This document shows, piece after piece, positions 1 through 9,014 of a stretch of 19,532 nucleotides of DNA. Location of the stretch: positions 1-19,532 of the forward strand of contig QGVC01000020.1 in NCBI GenBank assembly GCA_003242645.1, given 5' to 3'. A program made the position numbers and the translations under genes. This DNA comes from Pseudomonadota bacterium (GTDB lineage Bacteria; Pseudomonadota; Alphaproteobacteria; Rhizobiales; Hyphomicrobiaceae). Below the pieces are notes generated by a model that did not search any database, was not told the DNA's origin, and saw only the letters and a list, made by a program, of their open reading frames with translations. Position 1 is the stretch's first letter, and each line of letters opens with the position of its first letter.

Positions 1-888
1 CTTCTTCAGAGCGCTCAGGAGCTCATCTGTTGGCTCGAGCACTTTGATGCCGTTATCGGCGAGCACCTTCTTTTGCGCGGTGAACTCCTCCTCCGACATT
101 TTCCAGCCGCGCTCCTCCGCCGCGGCCGCCGCATCGCGCACCGCCTTCTGCTGCTCGGGCGTCAGCTTTTCGAAGGCTGCTTTGTTGACGAAGACGATAT
201 TGCGCGGTTGCCACGCCTGCAGGTCATGGAAGTGGGTGAGGTAATCCCAAGCCTTCATGTCCACGCCCGTGGATGGAGACGTGAACATGGCCTCGACACG
301 TCCGGTCGCAAAGGCGGTTGGGATGTCCGGCACCTCCACTTGGGTCGGAACCCCATTGACAAGCTGGGCAATGCGGCTCGTCGCAGCGCTATAAGTGCGG
401 AACTTAAGCCCAGCCATATCCTCGATCTTCGTGATCTCCTTCTTTGTGTAGAGACCTTGAGCCGGCCAGGCGACCGAGTAGAGGAGCATAAGACCTTCGG
501 ACTCGAGCTGCTTCTCGAGGTACGGCTTTTGGGCAGCGTAAAGCTTCTTGGCGTCCTCGTAGCTCGCCGTCAGAAAGGGGATGGAGTCGACCTCGTAGAT
601 CGGGTTCTCGTTGGCAGCGAGCGATTGGAGAATCTCGCCAATCGGCGCAATTCCTTGGCGCACGGATTTCTTGATCTCCGGATGCTTGATAAGTGAGCCA
701 GCCGAGTGCACCACGATCTTGAGCTGGCCGTTCGTTGCCTTTTCCACGTCCTCGGCGAACTGCCTGACGTTTTTCGTGTGGAAGTTGTTATCGGGGTAGG
801 GGGTCGGCATGTCCCATTTTGTTTCGGCCAAGGCGGGCGCAACGCAGAGACCTGCGGCGAGCAGCCCCAGAGTCATATGTTTCAGCAT
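1..888 (-). CDS. TRAP transporter solute-binding protein, DctP family (3' end cut by window edge)
   Basis: Read on the minus strand, this frame is open from an ATG at 888 to base 1 (296 residues). Full-length DctP proteins are about 330, so some 35-40 residues lie outside the window. Residues 1-21 form a Sec signal peptide: a basic start, a hydrophobic core and an APALA/E cleavage site. The mature part shows the family pattern: a P-x-P-Y-P-D-N-N-F-H segment near residue 30, HSAGSL at 61-66, and G-L-K-F-R at 160-164, whose Arg164 matches the conserved arginine that grips the substrate carboxylate. The protein should bind a small organic acid in the periplasm and hand it to DctQM membrane subunits, presumably encoded left of the window. 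A GGGAGG lies about 10 bases before the ATG; a second ATG four codons in is an alternative start. It is divergent from a hydantoinase/oxoprolinase, which hints at the ligand. Family assignment is firm; the ligand is inference. Confidence 0.93.
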   Translation of the reverse strand, partial: MLKHMTLGLLAAGLCVAPALAETKWDMPTPYPDNNFHTKNVRQFAEDVEKATNGQLKIVVHSAGSLIKHPEIKKSVRQGIAPIGEILQSLAANENPIYEVDSIPFLTASYEDAKKLYAAQKPYLEKQLESEGLMLLYSVAWPAQGLYTKKEITKIEDMAGLKFRTYSAATSRIAQLVNGVPTQVEVPDIPTAFATGRVEAMFTSPSTGVDMKAWDYLTHFHDLQAWQPRNIVFVNKAAFEKLTPEQQKAVRDAAAAAEERGWKMSEEEFTAQKKVLADNGIKVLEPTDELLSALKK

Positions 889-992
889 CGTTTACTCGAC
901 CTCCCTCATGTAGCCATAGACGGAACGTGGGCATACGGCCCTCGGCGATCTCCTTTTACCGCGTTGATTCGATTTAGGCGACGGGGAAACCG
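889..992. promoter_or_regulatory. Divergent intergenic region between the TRAP binding protein and the oxoprolinase
   Basis: These 104 bases separate two divergent start codons and so must carry at least the 5' signals of both transcripts. A purine-rich GGGG just before 993 serves the oxoprolinase, and a GGGAGG (reverse strand) serves the binding protein. I could not pick a convincing -35/-10 pair for either direction. Divergent arrangement would suit joint control by one regulator, but no regulator gene is visible here. Confidence 0.4.
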
Positions 993-3900
993 ATGACCGA
1001 AACGGCGAGCACTCTCGGGCAGTGGCATTTCTGGATCGATCGGGGAGGCACGTTCACCGACGTCATCGGCCGCGATCCCGAAGGTCGCCTGCATGCATTG
1101 AAGGTCCTGTCTGACAATCCCGGCGTCTACGAGGACGCCGCGCTGGAAGGAATCCGGCGGATGCTCGGCGTCAAATCGAACGATCCCATTCCGTCGGAAA
1201 GGATCGCCTCCGTTAAGATGGGCACCACCGTTGCCACGAATGCGTTACTTGAGCGCAAGGGTGAGCCGACCGTCCTCGTCATCACCAAGGGCCTGAAGGA
1301 TCAGCTCGAGATCGGCTATCAGGCGCGGCCCGATATCTTCGCGAAAAAGATCATCAAGCCCGAAATGCTCTACACGCGCGTCATTGAGGCCAACGAGCGT
1401 GTGAGAGCGGATGGCACCATCGAGACACCGCTCGACCTGGCGGCGCTGCGACAGGACCTCGAACGCGCGAAAGCGGATGGGATTGGCGCAGTCGCAATCG
1501 TGTTCATGCACGCCTACGCTTATCCCGAGCATGAACAGCAGGCCGCCGCTTTGGCGCGCGAAATCGGGTTCACCCAGGTTTCGGTGAGCCACGAAATCTC
1601 GCCGCTCATCAAGATCGTGGGCCGTGGCGACACGACGGTGGCTGATGCTTACCTGTCGCCCATTCTGCGGCGCTATGTCGAGAAAGTTGCCGACGCCCTC
1701 GGCGCCAGAAACCCGGAGAATGGCCGGGCACCCAAGATCCTCTTCATGGCCTCCTCTGGCGGCCTCAAATCCGCCGACCTGTTCCAAGGCCGCGACGCAA
1801 TTCTCTCCGGGCCGGCCGGCGGAATCGTCGGGATGGCCGAGACGGCACGTATCGCCGGATTCGATAAGGTTATCGGCTTTGACATGGGCGGTACGTCTAC
1901 GGACGTTTCGCACTTCGCTGGAGACTACGAGCGTGCCTTCGAAACCGAGGTCGCTGGTGTGCGTCTCCGCGTGCCGATGATGCGCATCCATACGGTCGCC
2001 GCTGGCGGCGGTTCCATCCTCCATTTCGACGGGTCGAGGTTCCGCGTTGGCCCCGACAGCGCCGGCTCCAATCCGGGGCCGAAATGCTACCGCCGCGGCG
2101 GTCCGCTGACCGTGACGGACGCCAACCTCATGGTCGGCAAGCTGTCGGCCAGCTTTTTTCCGAAGATCTTCGGCCCCAATCGCGATGAGCCGCTCGACGA
2201 GGAAGCCGTGCGAGCCGCGTTCACCGAGCTCGCTGAGCAGATTGGCGACGGCCGCACGCCCGAGGAGGTCGCCGACGGATTCCTCCGCATCGCCGTCGAG
2301 AACATGGCGAACGCCATCAAAAAAATTTCCGTGCAGCGCGGATACGACGTGACCGAGTACGTGCTGAACTGCTTCGGCTCCGCCGGCGGCCAGCACGCCT
2401 GCCTCATCGCCGATACGCTCGGCATGGAAACGGTGATGATCCATCCCCTGTCGGGTCTTCTCTCGGCCTACGGCATGGGTCTCGCCAAGATCCGCGCGAG
2501 CCGCGAGCAGTCGGTCGAGGCGCCGCTCGAAGCCGCATCGATGCAGGACGTAGAGGCTTTGTCCGAAAAGCTTCGTGCCGAGGTGATCGCCGAGGTCGAG
2601 GCTGAGGGCGTTTCGGCTGACGAAATCTCGACGACTGTGAACCTGCATCTTCGGTACGAAGGCACCGACACGGCCTTGCCGATCCGGATGTCGGGCGCGG
2701 AAGAGATGCGGGTGGAGTTCGAGCGCCTGCATCGCCAGCGATTTGGATTCTATTCTCCCGAAAAGCGCGTGTTCATCGCGGCCGTCGAAGTCGAGGCCGT
2801 GGGAGGCGGCGTCAGCGCAGAAGAGCGGCATTTCGAGCTCGCCCGTGACGAGCCACGGCCCACGAGAACAACCCGCTTCTTCTCCAGAGGCGCGTGGCAC
2901 GAGGCGCCGGTCTATATGCGCGAGGATATCGCGCCGGGCCATCGCATCATGGGACCTGCGCTCATCATCGAGCCGAACCAGACCGTCGTGGTGGAACCCG
3001 GCTGGCGGCTCGAGGTCTCGCCCCTCAATCACCTCATTCTCAAGCGTGCAGAGCCGCGCCAGCGCGAGATCCTAGGCGAGAAGGCGGACCCCGTCTTGCT
3101 CGAGGTGTTCAACAACCTCTTCATGTCCATTGCCGAGCAGATGGGCGAGGCGCTGCGCAACACGGCCCAATCCGTGAACATCAAGGAGCGGCTCGACTTC
3201 TCCTGCGCCGTCTTCGACGCGGAAGGGCAGCTCGTCGCCAATGCCCCGCACATGCCGGTGCACCTTGGCTCGATGGATCGGTCAGTCGAAACCATCGTGC
3301 GCGAGCGCAAGGGCACGATGCGGCCCGGCGACGTCTATATGCTCAACGCGCCCTACAATGGCGGCACGCACCTGCCCGACATCACGGTCATCACGCCGGT
3401 TTTTGGGCCGGATGGCTCAGAGATCCTGTTCTACGTGGCGAGCCGCGGCCACCACGAGGACATCGGCGGCTTGACGCCAGGCTCGATGACGCCACGTGCC
3501 ACGCACATCGACGAGGAAGGCGTCTACATCGACAACTTCAAACTGGTGGATCAAGGCCGCTTCCTTGAAGCCGAGACCTACGCCCTGCTGACAAGCGCCA
3601 AATATCCGGCCCGCAGCCCGCACAAGAACATCGCCGACCTCAAGGCGCACGTGGCCGCCAATGCTCGCGGCGCTGCCGAGCTCGAGAAGATGGTCGCCCA
3701 CTTCGGCCTCGACGTAGTGAAGGCCTACATGCGCCACGTGCAGGACAATGCCGAGGAAAGTGTCCGCAAACTTCTGAGCCGGCTCGAGGACGGCGAGTTC
3801 CGGGTCGAGATGGACCAGGGTACGCACGTGCAGGTGAAGATCACCGTGGATCGCGAAAAACGGGAGGCCACAGTCGACTTCACCGGCACGAGCCCGGAGC

Positions 3901-4619
3901 AGCCCAATAACTTCAATGCTCCGGCGCCGGTGACCCGCGCGGCGACGCTTTATGTGTTCCGCGTGATGGTCGACGAGCCGATCCCGATGAACGCGGGCTG
4001 CCTCAAGCCCATCCGGCTCATCATCCCGGAGCGGTCAATGCTGTCGCCGCAGTACCCGGCCGCCGTCGTGGCGGGCAACGTGGAGACGAGCCAGATCGTC
4101 ACAAACTGCCTGTTCGCCGCTATGGGCGCCATGGCATCGAGCCAGGGCACCATGAACAACCTGACCTTCGGCAACGACAAGTATCAGTACTATGAGACCA
4201 TCTGCTCCGGCTCTCCGGCCGGACCTGGGTTCGACGGCACGGCCGCCGTGCACGTCCACATGACCAACACGCGCCTCACCGACCCCGAAATTCTCGAGCT
4301 GCGCTACCCGGTCGTGCTCGAAGAGTTCTCCATCCGCCGCGGCTCAGCCGGGCGCGGACGCTGGTCCGCGGGCGATGGCACCTACCGGCGCATCCGGTTC
4401 CTGGAGCAGATGGACTGCGCCATCCTCTCCGGCTACCGACGCGTGCGGCCGTTCGGGCTTTTCGGCGGCGAGCCGGGCGAATGCGGAGAGAACCTCGTCC
4501 GCCGGAATGACGGCAGAATGGAGCGCCTGGAAGGCTGCGATCAGACCGTGCTGGCGCCTGGTGAGGCGATCATCATCAAGACGCCCACCGGCGGCGGCTA
4601 CGGCAAGCCCGAGCCCTAG
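993..4619 (+). CDS. Fused hydantoinase/5-oxoprolinase (HyuA-HyuB type), ATP-dependent
   Basis: This 1208-residue protein joins both halves of the hydantoinase/oxoprolinase family in one chain, the length expected for bacterial 5-oxoprolinases. Residues 18-24 (GGTFTDV) open the HyuA N-terminal domain. GPAGG follows near 275, and D-M-G-G-T-S-T-D-V near 297-305 forms the actin-like ATP-binding site. The HyuB half begins near residue 698 ([10 protein letters not shown]) and closes with the typical C-terminal P-T-G-G-G-Y-G. Family members use ATP to open cyclic amides such as 5-oxo-L-proline (giving glutamate), hydantoins or N-methylhydantoin in the cytoplasm. The ATG at 993 follows a GGGG-rich stretch and gives a normal N-terminus. 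The divergent TRAP binding protein may import the substrate. Which cyclic amide is used cannot be read from sequence; acetone carboxylase-like and caprolactamase relatives share the fold, but the fused single-chain layout favours 5-oxoprolinase. Confidence 0.9.
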   Translation: MTETASTLGQWHFWIDRGGTFTDVIGRDPEGRLHALKVLSDNPGVYEDAALEGIRRMLGVKSNDPIPSERIASVKMGTTVATNALLERKGEPTVLVITKGLKDQLEIGYQARPDIFAKKIIKPEMLYTRVIEANERVRADGTIETPLDLAALRQDLERAKADGIGAVAIVFMHAYAYPEHEQQAAALAREIGFTQVSVSHEISPLIKIVGRGDTTVADAYLSPILRRYVEKVADALGARNPENGRAPKILFMASSGGLKSADLFQGRDAILSGPAGGIVGMAETARIAGFDKVIGFDMGGTSTDVSHFAGDYERAFETEVAGVRLRVPMMRIHTVAAGGGSILHFDGSRFRVGPDSAGSNPGPKCYRRGGPLTVTDANLMVGKLSASFFPKIFGPNRDEPLDEEAVRAAFTELAEQIGDGRTPEEVADGFLRIAVENMANAIKKISVQRGYDVTEYVLNCFGSAGGQHACLIADTLGMETVMIHPLSGLLSAYGMGLAKIRASREQSVEAPLEAASMQDVEALSEKLRAEVIAEVEAEGVSADEISTTVNLHLRYEGTDTALPIRMSGAEEMRVEFERLHRQRFGFYSPEKRVFIAAVEVEAVGGGVSAEERHFELARDEPRPTRTTRFFSRGAWHEAPVYMREDIAPGHRIMGPALIIEPNQTVVVEPGWRLEVSPLNHLILKRAEPRQREILGEKADPVLLEVFNNLFMSIAEQMGEALRNTAQSVNIKERLDFSCAVFDAEGQLVANAPHMPVHLGSMDRSVETIVRERKGTMRPGDVYMLNAPYNGGTHLPDITVITPVFGPDGSEILFYVASRGHHEDIGGLTPGSMTPRATHIDEEGVYIDNFKLVDQGRFLEAETYALLTSAKYPARSPHKNIADLKAHVAANARGAAELEKMVAHFGLDVVKAYMRHVQDNAEESVRKLLSRLEDGEFRVEMDQGTHVQVKITVDREKREATVDFTGTSPEQPNNFNAPAPVTRAATLYVFRVMVDEPIPMNAGCLKPIRLIIPERSMLSPQYPAAVVAGNVETSQIVTNCLFAAMGAMASSQGTMNNLTFGNDKYQYYETICSGSPAGPGFDGTAAVHVHMTNTRLTDPEILELRYPVVLEEFSIRRGSAGRGRWSAGDGTYRRIRFLEQMDCAILSGYRRVRPFGLFGGEPGECGENLVRRNDGRMERLEGCDQTVLAPGEAIIIKTPTGGGYGKPEP

Positions 4620-4756
4620 GCCCAGCGCCCTCTGCCGGTTGGGTCACGCAATCGCCCGGTCGTCGTTGCGCGAGAACGTCTCGATAGGAGCCGCGCCGCC
4701 TAATCTGCGCTGCCAGTAGAAGCTGTTTGTCTGCCTGGCCTCCCGCTGGGCGTGTC

Positions 4757-4850
4757 GACGCATTGAGATTGTAGGGCGTCTATATTATCTCCTCCGCGGA
4801 TCGCGCTGCCGAAAGGCAGCGATCCGGAAACAATCTCAGGCAGACGCGTC
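4757..4850 (+). repeat. Nested inverted repeats, possible structured leader upstream of otsB
   Basis: Three tiers of complementary sequence are centred on the same point. GACGC (4757-4761) pairs with GCGTC (4846-4850). TGAGATTGT (4764-4772) pairs perfectly with ACAATCTCA (4830-4838). The centre is a compact hairpin in which CGGATC plus GCTGCC (4797-4810, with a 2-base GC bulge) pairs with GGCAGC-GATCCG (4815-4826) around a GAAA loop. GAAA is a GNRA-type tetraloop. No U-run follows, so it is not an ordinary intrinsic terminator. It could be a structured 5' leader of otsB, a small RNA, or a palindromic repeat element; the sequence alone does not decide. Confidence 0.5.
4763..4791 (+). promoter_or_regulatory. 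Weak candidate promoter for the trehalose operon
   Basis: TTGAGA (4763-4768) matches a sigma70 -35 box at five of six positions. Seventeen bases later, TATCTC (4786-4791) is a poor -10 inside the only AT-rich patch (TATATTATCT, 4781-4790) of this gap. The match is weak and overlaps the inverted repeat, so it is only a pointer. Confidence 0.22.
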
Positions 4851-4924
4851 CGCTCGCGAGGCGTTCGCGCCCGTGACGTGGGAGTGCGCGTTTGCCAGGC
4901 CCACCCCTCTTACAAAAAGCTTAC

Positions 4925-5668
4925 ATGACCCTCCCGGACCTGGATTTCGAAAAGGATGCCCTCTTCCTCGACTTGGACGGCACCTTGATCGACATTGCTC
5001 CGCATCCCGACGATGTCGTCGCGCCGCCAGATCTTATCCGCTCTCTTGGCGCTCTCGAGCGGCGGCTGGGCGGAGCGCTTTCGGTCATCTCGGGCCGCCC
5101 CATTGCTGCGATCGACGCCCTGCTCGCGCCGCTACGCCTCCCTGCTTCCGGTGTTCACGGAGCCGAAATCCGGTTCGAGGCGGGACAGGACAAAATCGCG
5201 CGAGCTGCGCCACCCATCCCAAACGGAGTTCGATGGTTGCTGGCCCCTTTGGCTGAAATTCCAGGCGTCCTCGTCGAGGACAAAACGATCGCCATCGCCG
5301 TCCATTTCCGCCAAGCTCCCGACGCCGCCGAGCGCGTAAAGGAGGTGGTGGAAGCAGCCGTCGCTGCCCATCGCGGCGATCAGCTCACCGTTGTGCCCGG
5401 GAAATGCGTCTTCGAGATCAAGCACGCACGCTTCAGCAAGGGCACTGCTGTCGAAGAGTTCATGGCACGTCCACCCTGGGCTGGCCGGCGGCCGGTATTC
5501 GTCGGAGACGACGTAACGGATGAGGCAGCATTCGCCGTATTGCCCAAATGGAATGGCGTGGGGATAGCGGTTGGACAGCCCCGACCAGGTGCTGTCGCAG
5601 CTTTTGCCACGGCTTCTGACGTTCGTAATTGGCTGGCGGGTCTTGCCCGCGAGGAGTGCACGACGTGA
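4925..5668 (+). CDS. otsB: Trehalose-6-phosphate phosphatase
   Basis: The 247-residue product is a HAD-superfamily phosphatase that removes phosphate from trehalose-6-phosphate, the second step of the OtsAB pathway in the cytoplasm. HAD motif I is D-L-D-G-T-L at residues 16-21, with Asp16 the expected nucleophile and Asp18 the acid/base. A S-G-R-P motif near residue 57 and the Mg-binding G-D-D-V-T-D-E-A-A-F motif at 194-203 are typical of OtsB. Length fits the family. The start is uncertain: the ATG at 4925 gives the usual short N-terminus but has no clear ribosome-binding site, while an in-frame TTG at 4892 sits 7 bases after GGGAG and would add 11 residues. The stop overlaps the GTG of the next gene (GTGA), so translation is probably coupled. 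The otsA partner two genes downstream confirms the role. Confidence 0.93.
   Translation: MTLPDLDFEKDALFLDLDGTLIDIAPHPDDVVAPPDLIRSLGALERRLGGALSVISGRPIAAIDALLAPLRLPASGVHGAEIRFEAGQDKIARAAPPIPNGVRWLLAPLAEIPGVLVEDKTIAIAVHFRQAPDAAERVKEVVEAAVAAHRGDQLTVVPGKCVFEIKHARFSKGTAVEEFMARPPWAGRRPVFVGDDVTDEAAFAVLPKWNGVGIAVGQPRPGAVAAFATASDVRNWLAGLAREECTT
5651..5656 (+). promoter_or_regulatory. Ribosome-binding site that fixes the GH15 start
   Basis: GAGGAG lies 8 bases before the GTG at 5665, inside the end of otsB. It favours that GTG over the in-frame TTG at 5629 and GTG at 5656 as the start of the glycosidase. Confidence 0.65.
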
Positions 5669-7461
5669 GCGCACCGGGTCTCGACTACGGTCTCATAGGG
5701 AATGGCCGCGTCGCGGCGTTGATCGACAAGAACGGGCGCATCGTGTGGTGGTGCTTCCCGCGCTTCGACAGCAACCCCGTCTTCTCGCGGCTTCTCACCG
5801 GAGACGAGGACAAGGGCTATACCGACGTCGTCCTCCAGGATCAGGTGCGGGCCGAAAGCGAATACGACCGCAACACGGCCATTATCGTTACGACGCTCAC
5901 GGATGCCAACGGCGGCTGTGTCCGGATAACGGACTTCGCACCGCGTTTTGTGCACTACGGGCGGATGTTCCATCCGACCCAGATCTTCCGCCGCATCGAG
6001 CCCGTCTCCGGCTTGCCGCGCATTCGCATTCGTGTACGCCCGACGTTCGAGTACGGCGTACCGGCAACCATACGCACGATCGGGTCGAGCCACATCCGCT
6101 ACGGCTTCTCAGGGTCGGACGTTTTGCGCCTAACGACGGACGCGCCCCTCTCGTACGTCGCCGAGGAAACACCATTCGCTCTGACCCGGCCGATCACGTT
6201 GGTGTTCGGCCCCGATGAGCCGCTTGAAAGCGGCATTGAGACCACGGGCCGCCGGTTCGAATACGAAACACGCCAATGGTGGCTCAGCTGGGTGCGTACG
6301 CTCGCAATTCCCTACGAATGGCAATCCGCCGTCATTCGCGCGGCTATTACGCTCAAGCTGTGCACCTTCGACGATACGGGCGCCATTGTCGCTGCCATCA
6401 CAACGTCGATACCTGAGTCTCCAGGCTCGGGAAGAACGTGGGATTACCGGTACTGCTGGTTGCGGGATGCCTACTTCGTCGTGCAGGCCCTCAACCATCT
6501 TGGTAATACCCATTCGATGGAGGCCTACCTCGACTATCTGACGAATGCCGTCCAGAAGCCCGGCCCGCTTCGGCCAGTTTACGGCATAGTCCCCACTCAG
6601 AACCTCGAGGAGTGGACAGCGAAGGACCTCGCAGGCTTCGAAGGCCATGGCCCGGTCCGCGTGGGCAATGCCGCTGCCGACCAGCACCAGCACGATGTCT
6701 ACGGCAGCATCATCCTCGCTGCGCAGCAGATGTTCGTCGACGAGCGGCTCGAGCGGATGGGAGACATCGCCCTCTTCCGCCGCCTCGAGCAGCACGGCGA
6801 GCTGGCCTGGCGGGTCGCACTGCAGCCAGATGCCGGGCTGTGGGAGTTCCGCGGCCGCTGGCGGGTTCACACTCACTCGGCGGCCATGTGCTGGGTGGCT
6901 TGTGACCGGCTCAGCAGCATCGCGCAAACGCTTGGCTTGCCGAGCGAGGCGGAGACATGGCGTGAGCGTGCTCGCCAGCTTCGCGGGGAGATCCTCGAGC
7001 GCGCGTGGAACCCTAAGCGGGGCGCCTTCACCGCCGCTTTCGGCTCGGACGAGCTCGATGCCAGCTCGCTTCTGCTCGCCGAGATCGGGCTAGTGGCACC
7101 GAGCGATCCGCGATTTATCTCGACATGCGAGGTAATTGAACGCGAACTGAGCCGGAATGGCCATGTTATGCGTTATACTGCTGATGATGACTTCGGGACA
7201 CCCGAGTCGGCGTTTCTCATCTGCCGGTTCTGGCTAGCCGACGCACTGGCCGCGATCGGACGCGTGGGAGATGCGCGGGATCATTTCGTTGATCTGTTGC
7301 GCTACCGCAATTCGTACGGCCTGATGTCGGAGGATGTTGACCCAGTAACCGGACGCCTTTGGGGTAATCTGCCGCAGACCTATTCGATGGCGGGAATTGT
7401 CATCACCGCCAAGCGGCTTTCGAAGGGTTGGGAGCAAGCATGGTCGCTCGCCTCATTGTGA
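5665..7461 (+). CDS. Glycoside hydrolase family 15 protein (trehalase/glucoamylase-like)
   Basis: The 598-residue product has the two-part build of bacterial and archaeal GH15 enzymes: an N-terminal beta-sandwich (about 1-230, beginning G-L-I-G-N-G-R-V-A-A-L-I) and a C-terminal alpha/alpha barrel. The barrel signature W-D-Y-R-Y-C-W-L-R-D is at 259-268. Glu394 in W-E-F-R-G-R-W and Glu514 in P-E-S-A-F-L are the likely general acid and base, by analogy with the family. No signal peptide is seen, so the enzyme should be cytoplasmic. GH15 members hydrolyse alpha-glucosidic links from the non-reducing end; some bacterial members are trehalases. The gene is locked into the trehalose operon (GTGA overlap with otsB, 22-base overlap with otsA), which makes trehalose or a related alpha-glucan the likely substrate, but this is inference. 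The GTG at 5665 was chosen for its GAGGAG site. Confidence 0.88.
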   Translation: MSAPGLDYGLIGNGRVAALIDKNGRIVWWCFPRFDSNPVFSRLLTGDEDKGYTDVVLQDQVRAESEYDRNTAIIVTTLTDANGGCVRITDFAPRFVHYGRMFHPTQIFRRIEPVSGLPRIRIRVRPTFEYGVPATIRTIGSSHIRYGFSGSDVLRLTTDAPLSYVAEETPFALTRPITLVFGPDEPLESGIETTGRRFEYETRQWWLSWVRTLAIPYEWQSAVIRAAITLKLCTFDDTGAIVAAITTSIPESPGSGRTWDYRYCWLRDAYFVVQALNHLGNTHSMEAYLDYLTNAVQKPGPLRPVYGIVPTQNLEEWTAKDLAGFEGHGPVRVGNAAADQHQHDVYGSIILAAQQMFVDERLERMGDIALFRRLEQHGELAWRVALQPDAGLWEFRGRWRVHTHSAAMCWVACDRLSSIAQTLGLPSEAETWRERARQLRGEILERAWNPKRGAFTAAFGSDELDASSLLLAEIGLVAPSDPRFISTCEVIERELSRNGHVMRYTADDDFGTPESAFLICRFWLADALAAIGRVGDARDHFVDLLRYRNSYGLMSEDVDPVTGRLWGNLPQTYSMAGIVITAKRLSKGWEQAWSLASL

Positions 7462-8897
7462 TATCTAACCGTGTCGCTGTACCGGAGAGTGCAAGCGAAT
7501 TCTCTGCCGGTGGGCTTGCAGTGGCTGTTCAAGCAGCCCTCAGTGGGCGGGATGGTATCTGGTTTGGCTGGAGCGGAAGAGTCACTGAGGAGCCAGACCA
7601 TGAGCCAACGATAAGGAAAGTTGGTGGTACCACATACATTGTTCTCGATCTCGCCCCTGGCGACTTCAACGAGTACTACAACGGATTTGCCAACCGGGTC
7701 TTATGGCCCATCCTGCATTACCGATTGGACCTTGCTGAATTCTCACGCTCGGATCTTTCAGGCTATCAGAAAGTCAACAACTACTTTGCCGACCACCTTT
7801 CTCGAATACTCAAGCCGGACGATATCGTCTGGGTCCACGATTATCATTTGATGCCGCTCGCCAGACTCTTGCGCGAGCGCGGACATCAGAATCGTATTGG
7901 CTTCTTCCTGCACGTCCCCTGCCCGCCACCTGACATCCTGACGGCGCTTCCGAAACACCGCGAAATCATCGGTTCTCTGGTCGCCTTCGATCTCATCGGT
8001 CTTCAGACCGAGAACGACTGCGAGAACTTGAGCCGCTACCTTCTGCGGATGGGCGCCAGGCGCGCGCCTGATGCGTATCACCTGGAGGCAAACGGGCGCA
8101 GGGTTACGTTGGGTGCATTCCCCGTCGGCATCGAAACAGCGCGCTTCGAAAGAACGGCACGACGGGCCGCAGCAACCGCGCTGATCAAGGAAACGGCTGA
8201 AAGTCTTGCCGGCCGCGCTATGGTGATGAGCGTGGACAGGCTCGATTACTCCAAGGGCCTGCCAAACCGCATGGCTGCCATTGAGCGCTTCCTCAGCATG
8301 TATCCTGAATGGCGCGGGCGCGTCACATTCCTTCAGATTGCACCCAAGACGCGCTCTGAGATTCAGGAATATGCGGAAATCGACCGGCAGGTCTCCACGC
8401 TTGCAGGGCAGATCAACGGCCTCCATGGCGACGTCACGTGGACCCCCATTCGCTATGTCAACCGGGTCTATTCGCGGGCCGCACTGGCCGGCCTCTACCG
8501 GCTGGCGAAGGTTGGCCTCGTGACCCCGCTCAGAGATGGCATGAATCTCGTCGCCAAGGAGTACGTGGCGGCGCAAAATCCCTTGGACCCGGGCGTGCTC
8601 GTGCTTTCGCAATTTGCAGGTGCAGCCGCGGAGCTTGATGGCGCGCTGATCGTCAACCCGCATGAGCCGGAAGCTGTCGCCGCTGCAATCCGCTTCGCGC
8701 TGGAGATGCCGCTTGACGCAAGGCAGGCCCGACATCAGCGGATGATGGAGGTCCTCCGGCGCAACGATATTCACGCCTGGGCGTCCAAATACCTCGCCAC
8801 CCTCGAGCAGACCAGGCCCACGCCGGCGACCATTTCCGCCACCGCAGCAGCCCGTCATCTGCCGCCCGGCTCGATCGCGGCCAGCGCTTCCCGTTAG
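7440..8897 (+). CDS. otsA: Alpha,alpha-trehalose-phosphate synthase (UDP-forming)
   Basis: The 485-residue product is a GT20 glycosyltransferase that joins glucose from UDP-glucose to glucose-6-phosphate, giving trehalose-6-phosphate in the cytoplasm. Family landmarks run in order: S-N-R-V-A-V-P at 9-15, G-G-L-A at 24-27, E-Y-Y-N-G-F-A-N near 77, W-V-H-D-Y-H-L at 131-137 (Asp134), D-R-L-D-Y-S-K-G with Arg267 and Lys272, and P-L-R-D-G-M-N-L with Asp366. These match the substrate-binding residues known from E. coli OtsA. The ATG at 7440 was preferred over a TTG at 7428 because GGAG lies 5 bases before it; the start sits within the end of the GH15 gene, so translation is likely coupled. The last 25 or so residues are Ala/Pro/Thr-rich and probably disordered. 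Confidence 0.96.
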   Translation: MVARLIVISNRVAVPESASEFSAGGLAVAVQAALSGRDGIWFGWSGRVTEEPDHEPTIRKVGGTTYIVLDLAPGDFNEYYNGFANRVLWPILHYRLDLAEFSRSDLSGYQKVNNYFADHLSRILKPDDIVWVHDYHLMPLARLLRERGHQNRIGFFLHVPCPPPDILTALPKHREIIGSLVAFDLIGLQTENDCENLSRYLLRMGARRAPDAYHLEANGRRVTLGAFPVGIETARFERTARRAAATALIKETAESLAGRAMVMSVDRLDYSKGLPNRMAAIERFLSMYPEWRGRVTFLQIAPKTRSEIQEYAEIDRQVSTLAGQINGLHGDVTWTPIRYVNRVYSRAALAGLYRLAKVGLVTPLRDGMNLVAKEYVAAQNPLDPGVLVLSQFAGAAAELDGALIVNPHEPEAVAAAIRFALEMPLDARQARHQRMMEVLRRNDIHAWASKYLATLEQTRPTPATISATAAARHLPPGSIAASASR

Positions 8898-8960
8898 CAA
8901 CAGTCGTTAATCCTCCGAGGCCGCGGCTCCGCCCGCAAACGCGTCAGAGTTGCATTTCGG

Positions 8961-8992
8961 CCGTGGACGGGACACGTTAACCCAACCCACGG
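8961..8992 (+). other. Imperfect hairpin between otsA and the sensor kinase
   Basis: CCGTGG (8961-8966) pairs with CCACGG (8987-8992), and GGG (8969-8971) with CCC (8981-8983) inside it. No T-tract follows, so a terminator role for otsA is only a possibility. The rest of the 117-base gap shows nothing else I can support. Confidence 0.25.
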
Positions 8993-9014
8993 CACCACCG
9001 CACTCTGATCGCCC

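Larger units (their letters stand above)
4620..4924. other. 305-base gene-free region before the trehalose operon
   Basis: No credible gene is seen on either strand between the oxoprolinase stop and otsB. The region has no T-rich hairpin that would make a clear terminator for the upstream gene. Its second half carries the nested inverted repeats and an AT-rich patch described separately, and it probably supplies the promoter and leader of the otsB-GH15-otsA operon. Confidence 0.6.

Noticed and set aside
922..946. GGAAC at 922-926 as an EcfG promoter for the oxoprolinase
   Set aside because: Sixteen or seventeen bases later the sequence is CGGC or GGCG, not CGTT, so the -10 half is missing.
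1245..3032. Long open frame (595 codons) on the minus strand inside the oxoprolinase gene
   Set aside because: The plus-strand frame is a complete conserved protein family. The antisense frame is His/Arg/Gly-rich with no recognisable domain, which is what a high-GC codon pattern produces opposite a real gene.
4797..4826. Hairpin as an intrinsic terminator of the oxoprolinase gene
   Set aside because: The stem is strong but is followed by GAAACAA, not a T-run, on the plus strand, and it lies almost 180 bases after the stop.
4826..4850. GGAAA, 16 bases, CGTC upstream of otsB as an EcfG promoter
   Set aside because: It has two mismatches in key positions (GGAAA for GGAAC and CGTC for CGTT). 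It is suggestive given the biology of otsBA but too weak to call.
7758..8900. 380-codon minus-strand frame opposite otsA
   Set aside because: It mirrors the otsA coding sequence, shows no domain and has no plausible start signal; OtsA motifs on the plus strand settle the matter.
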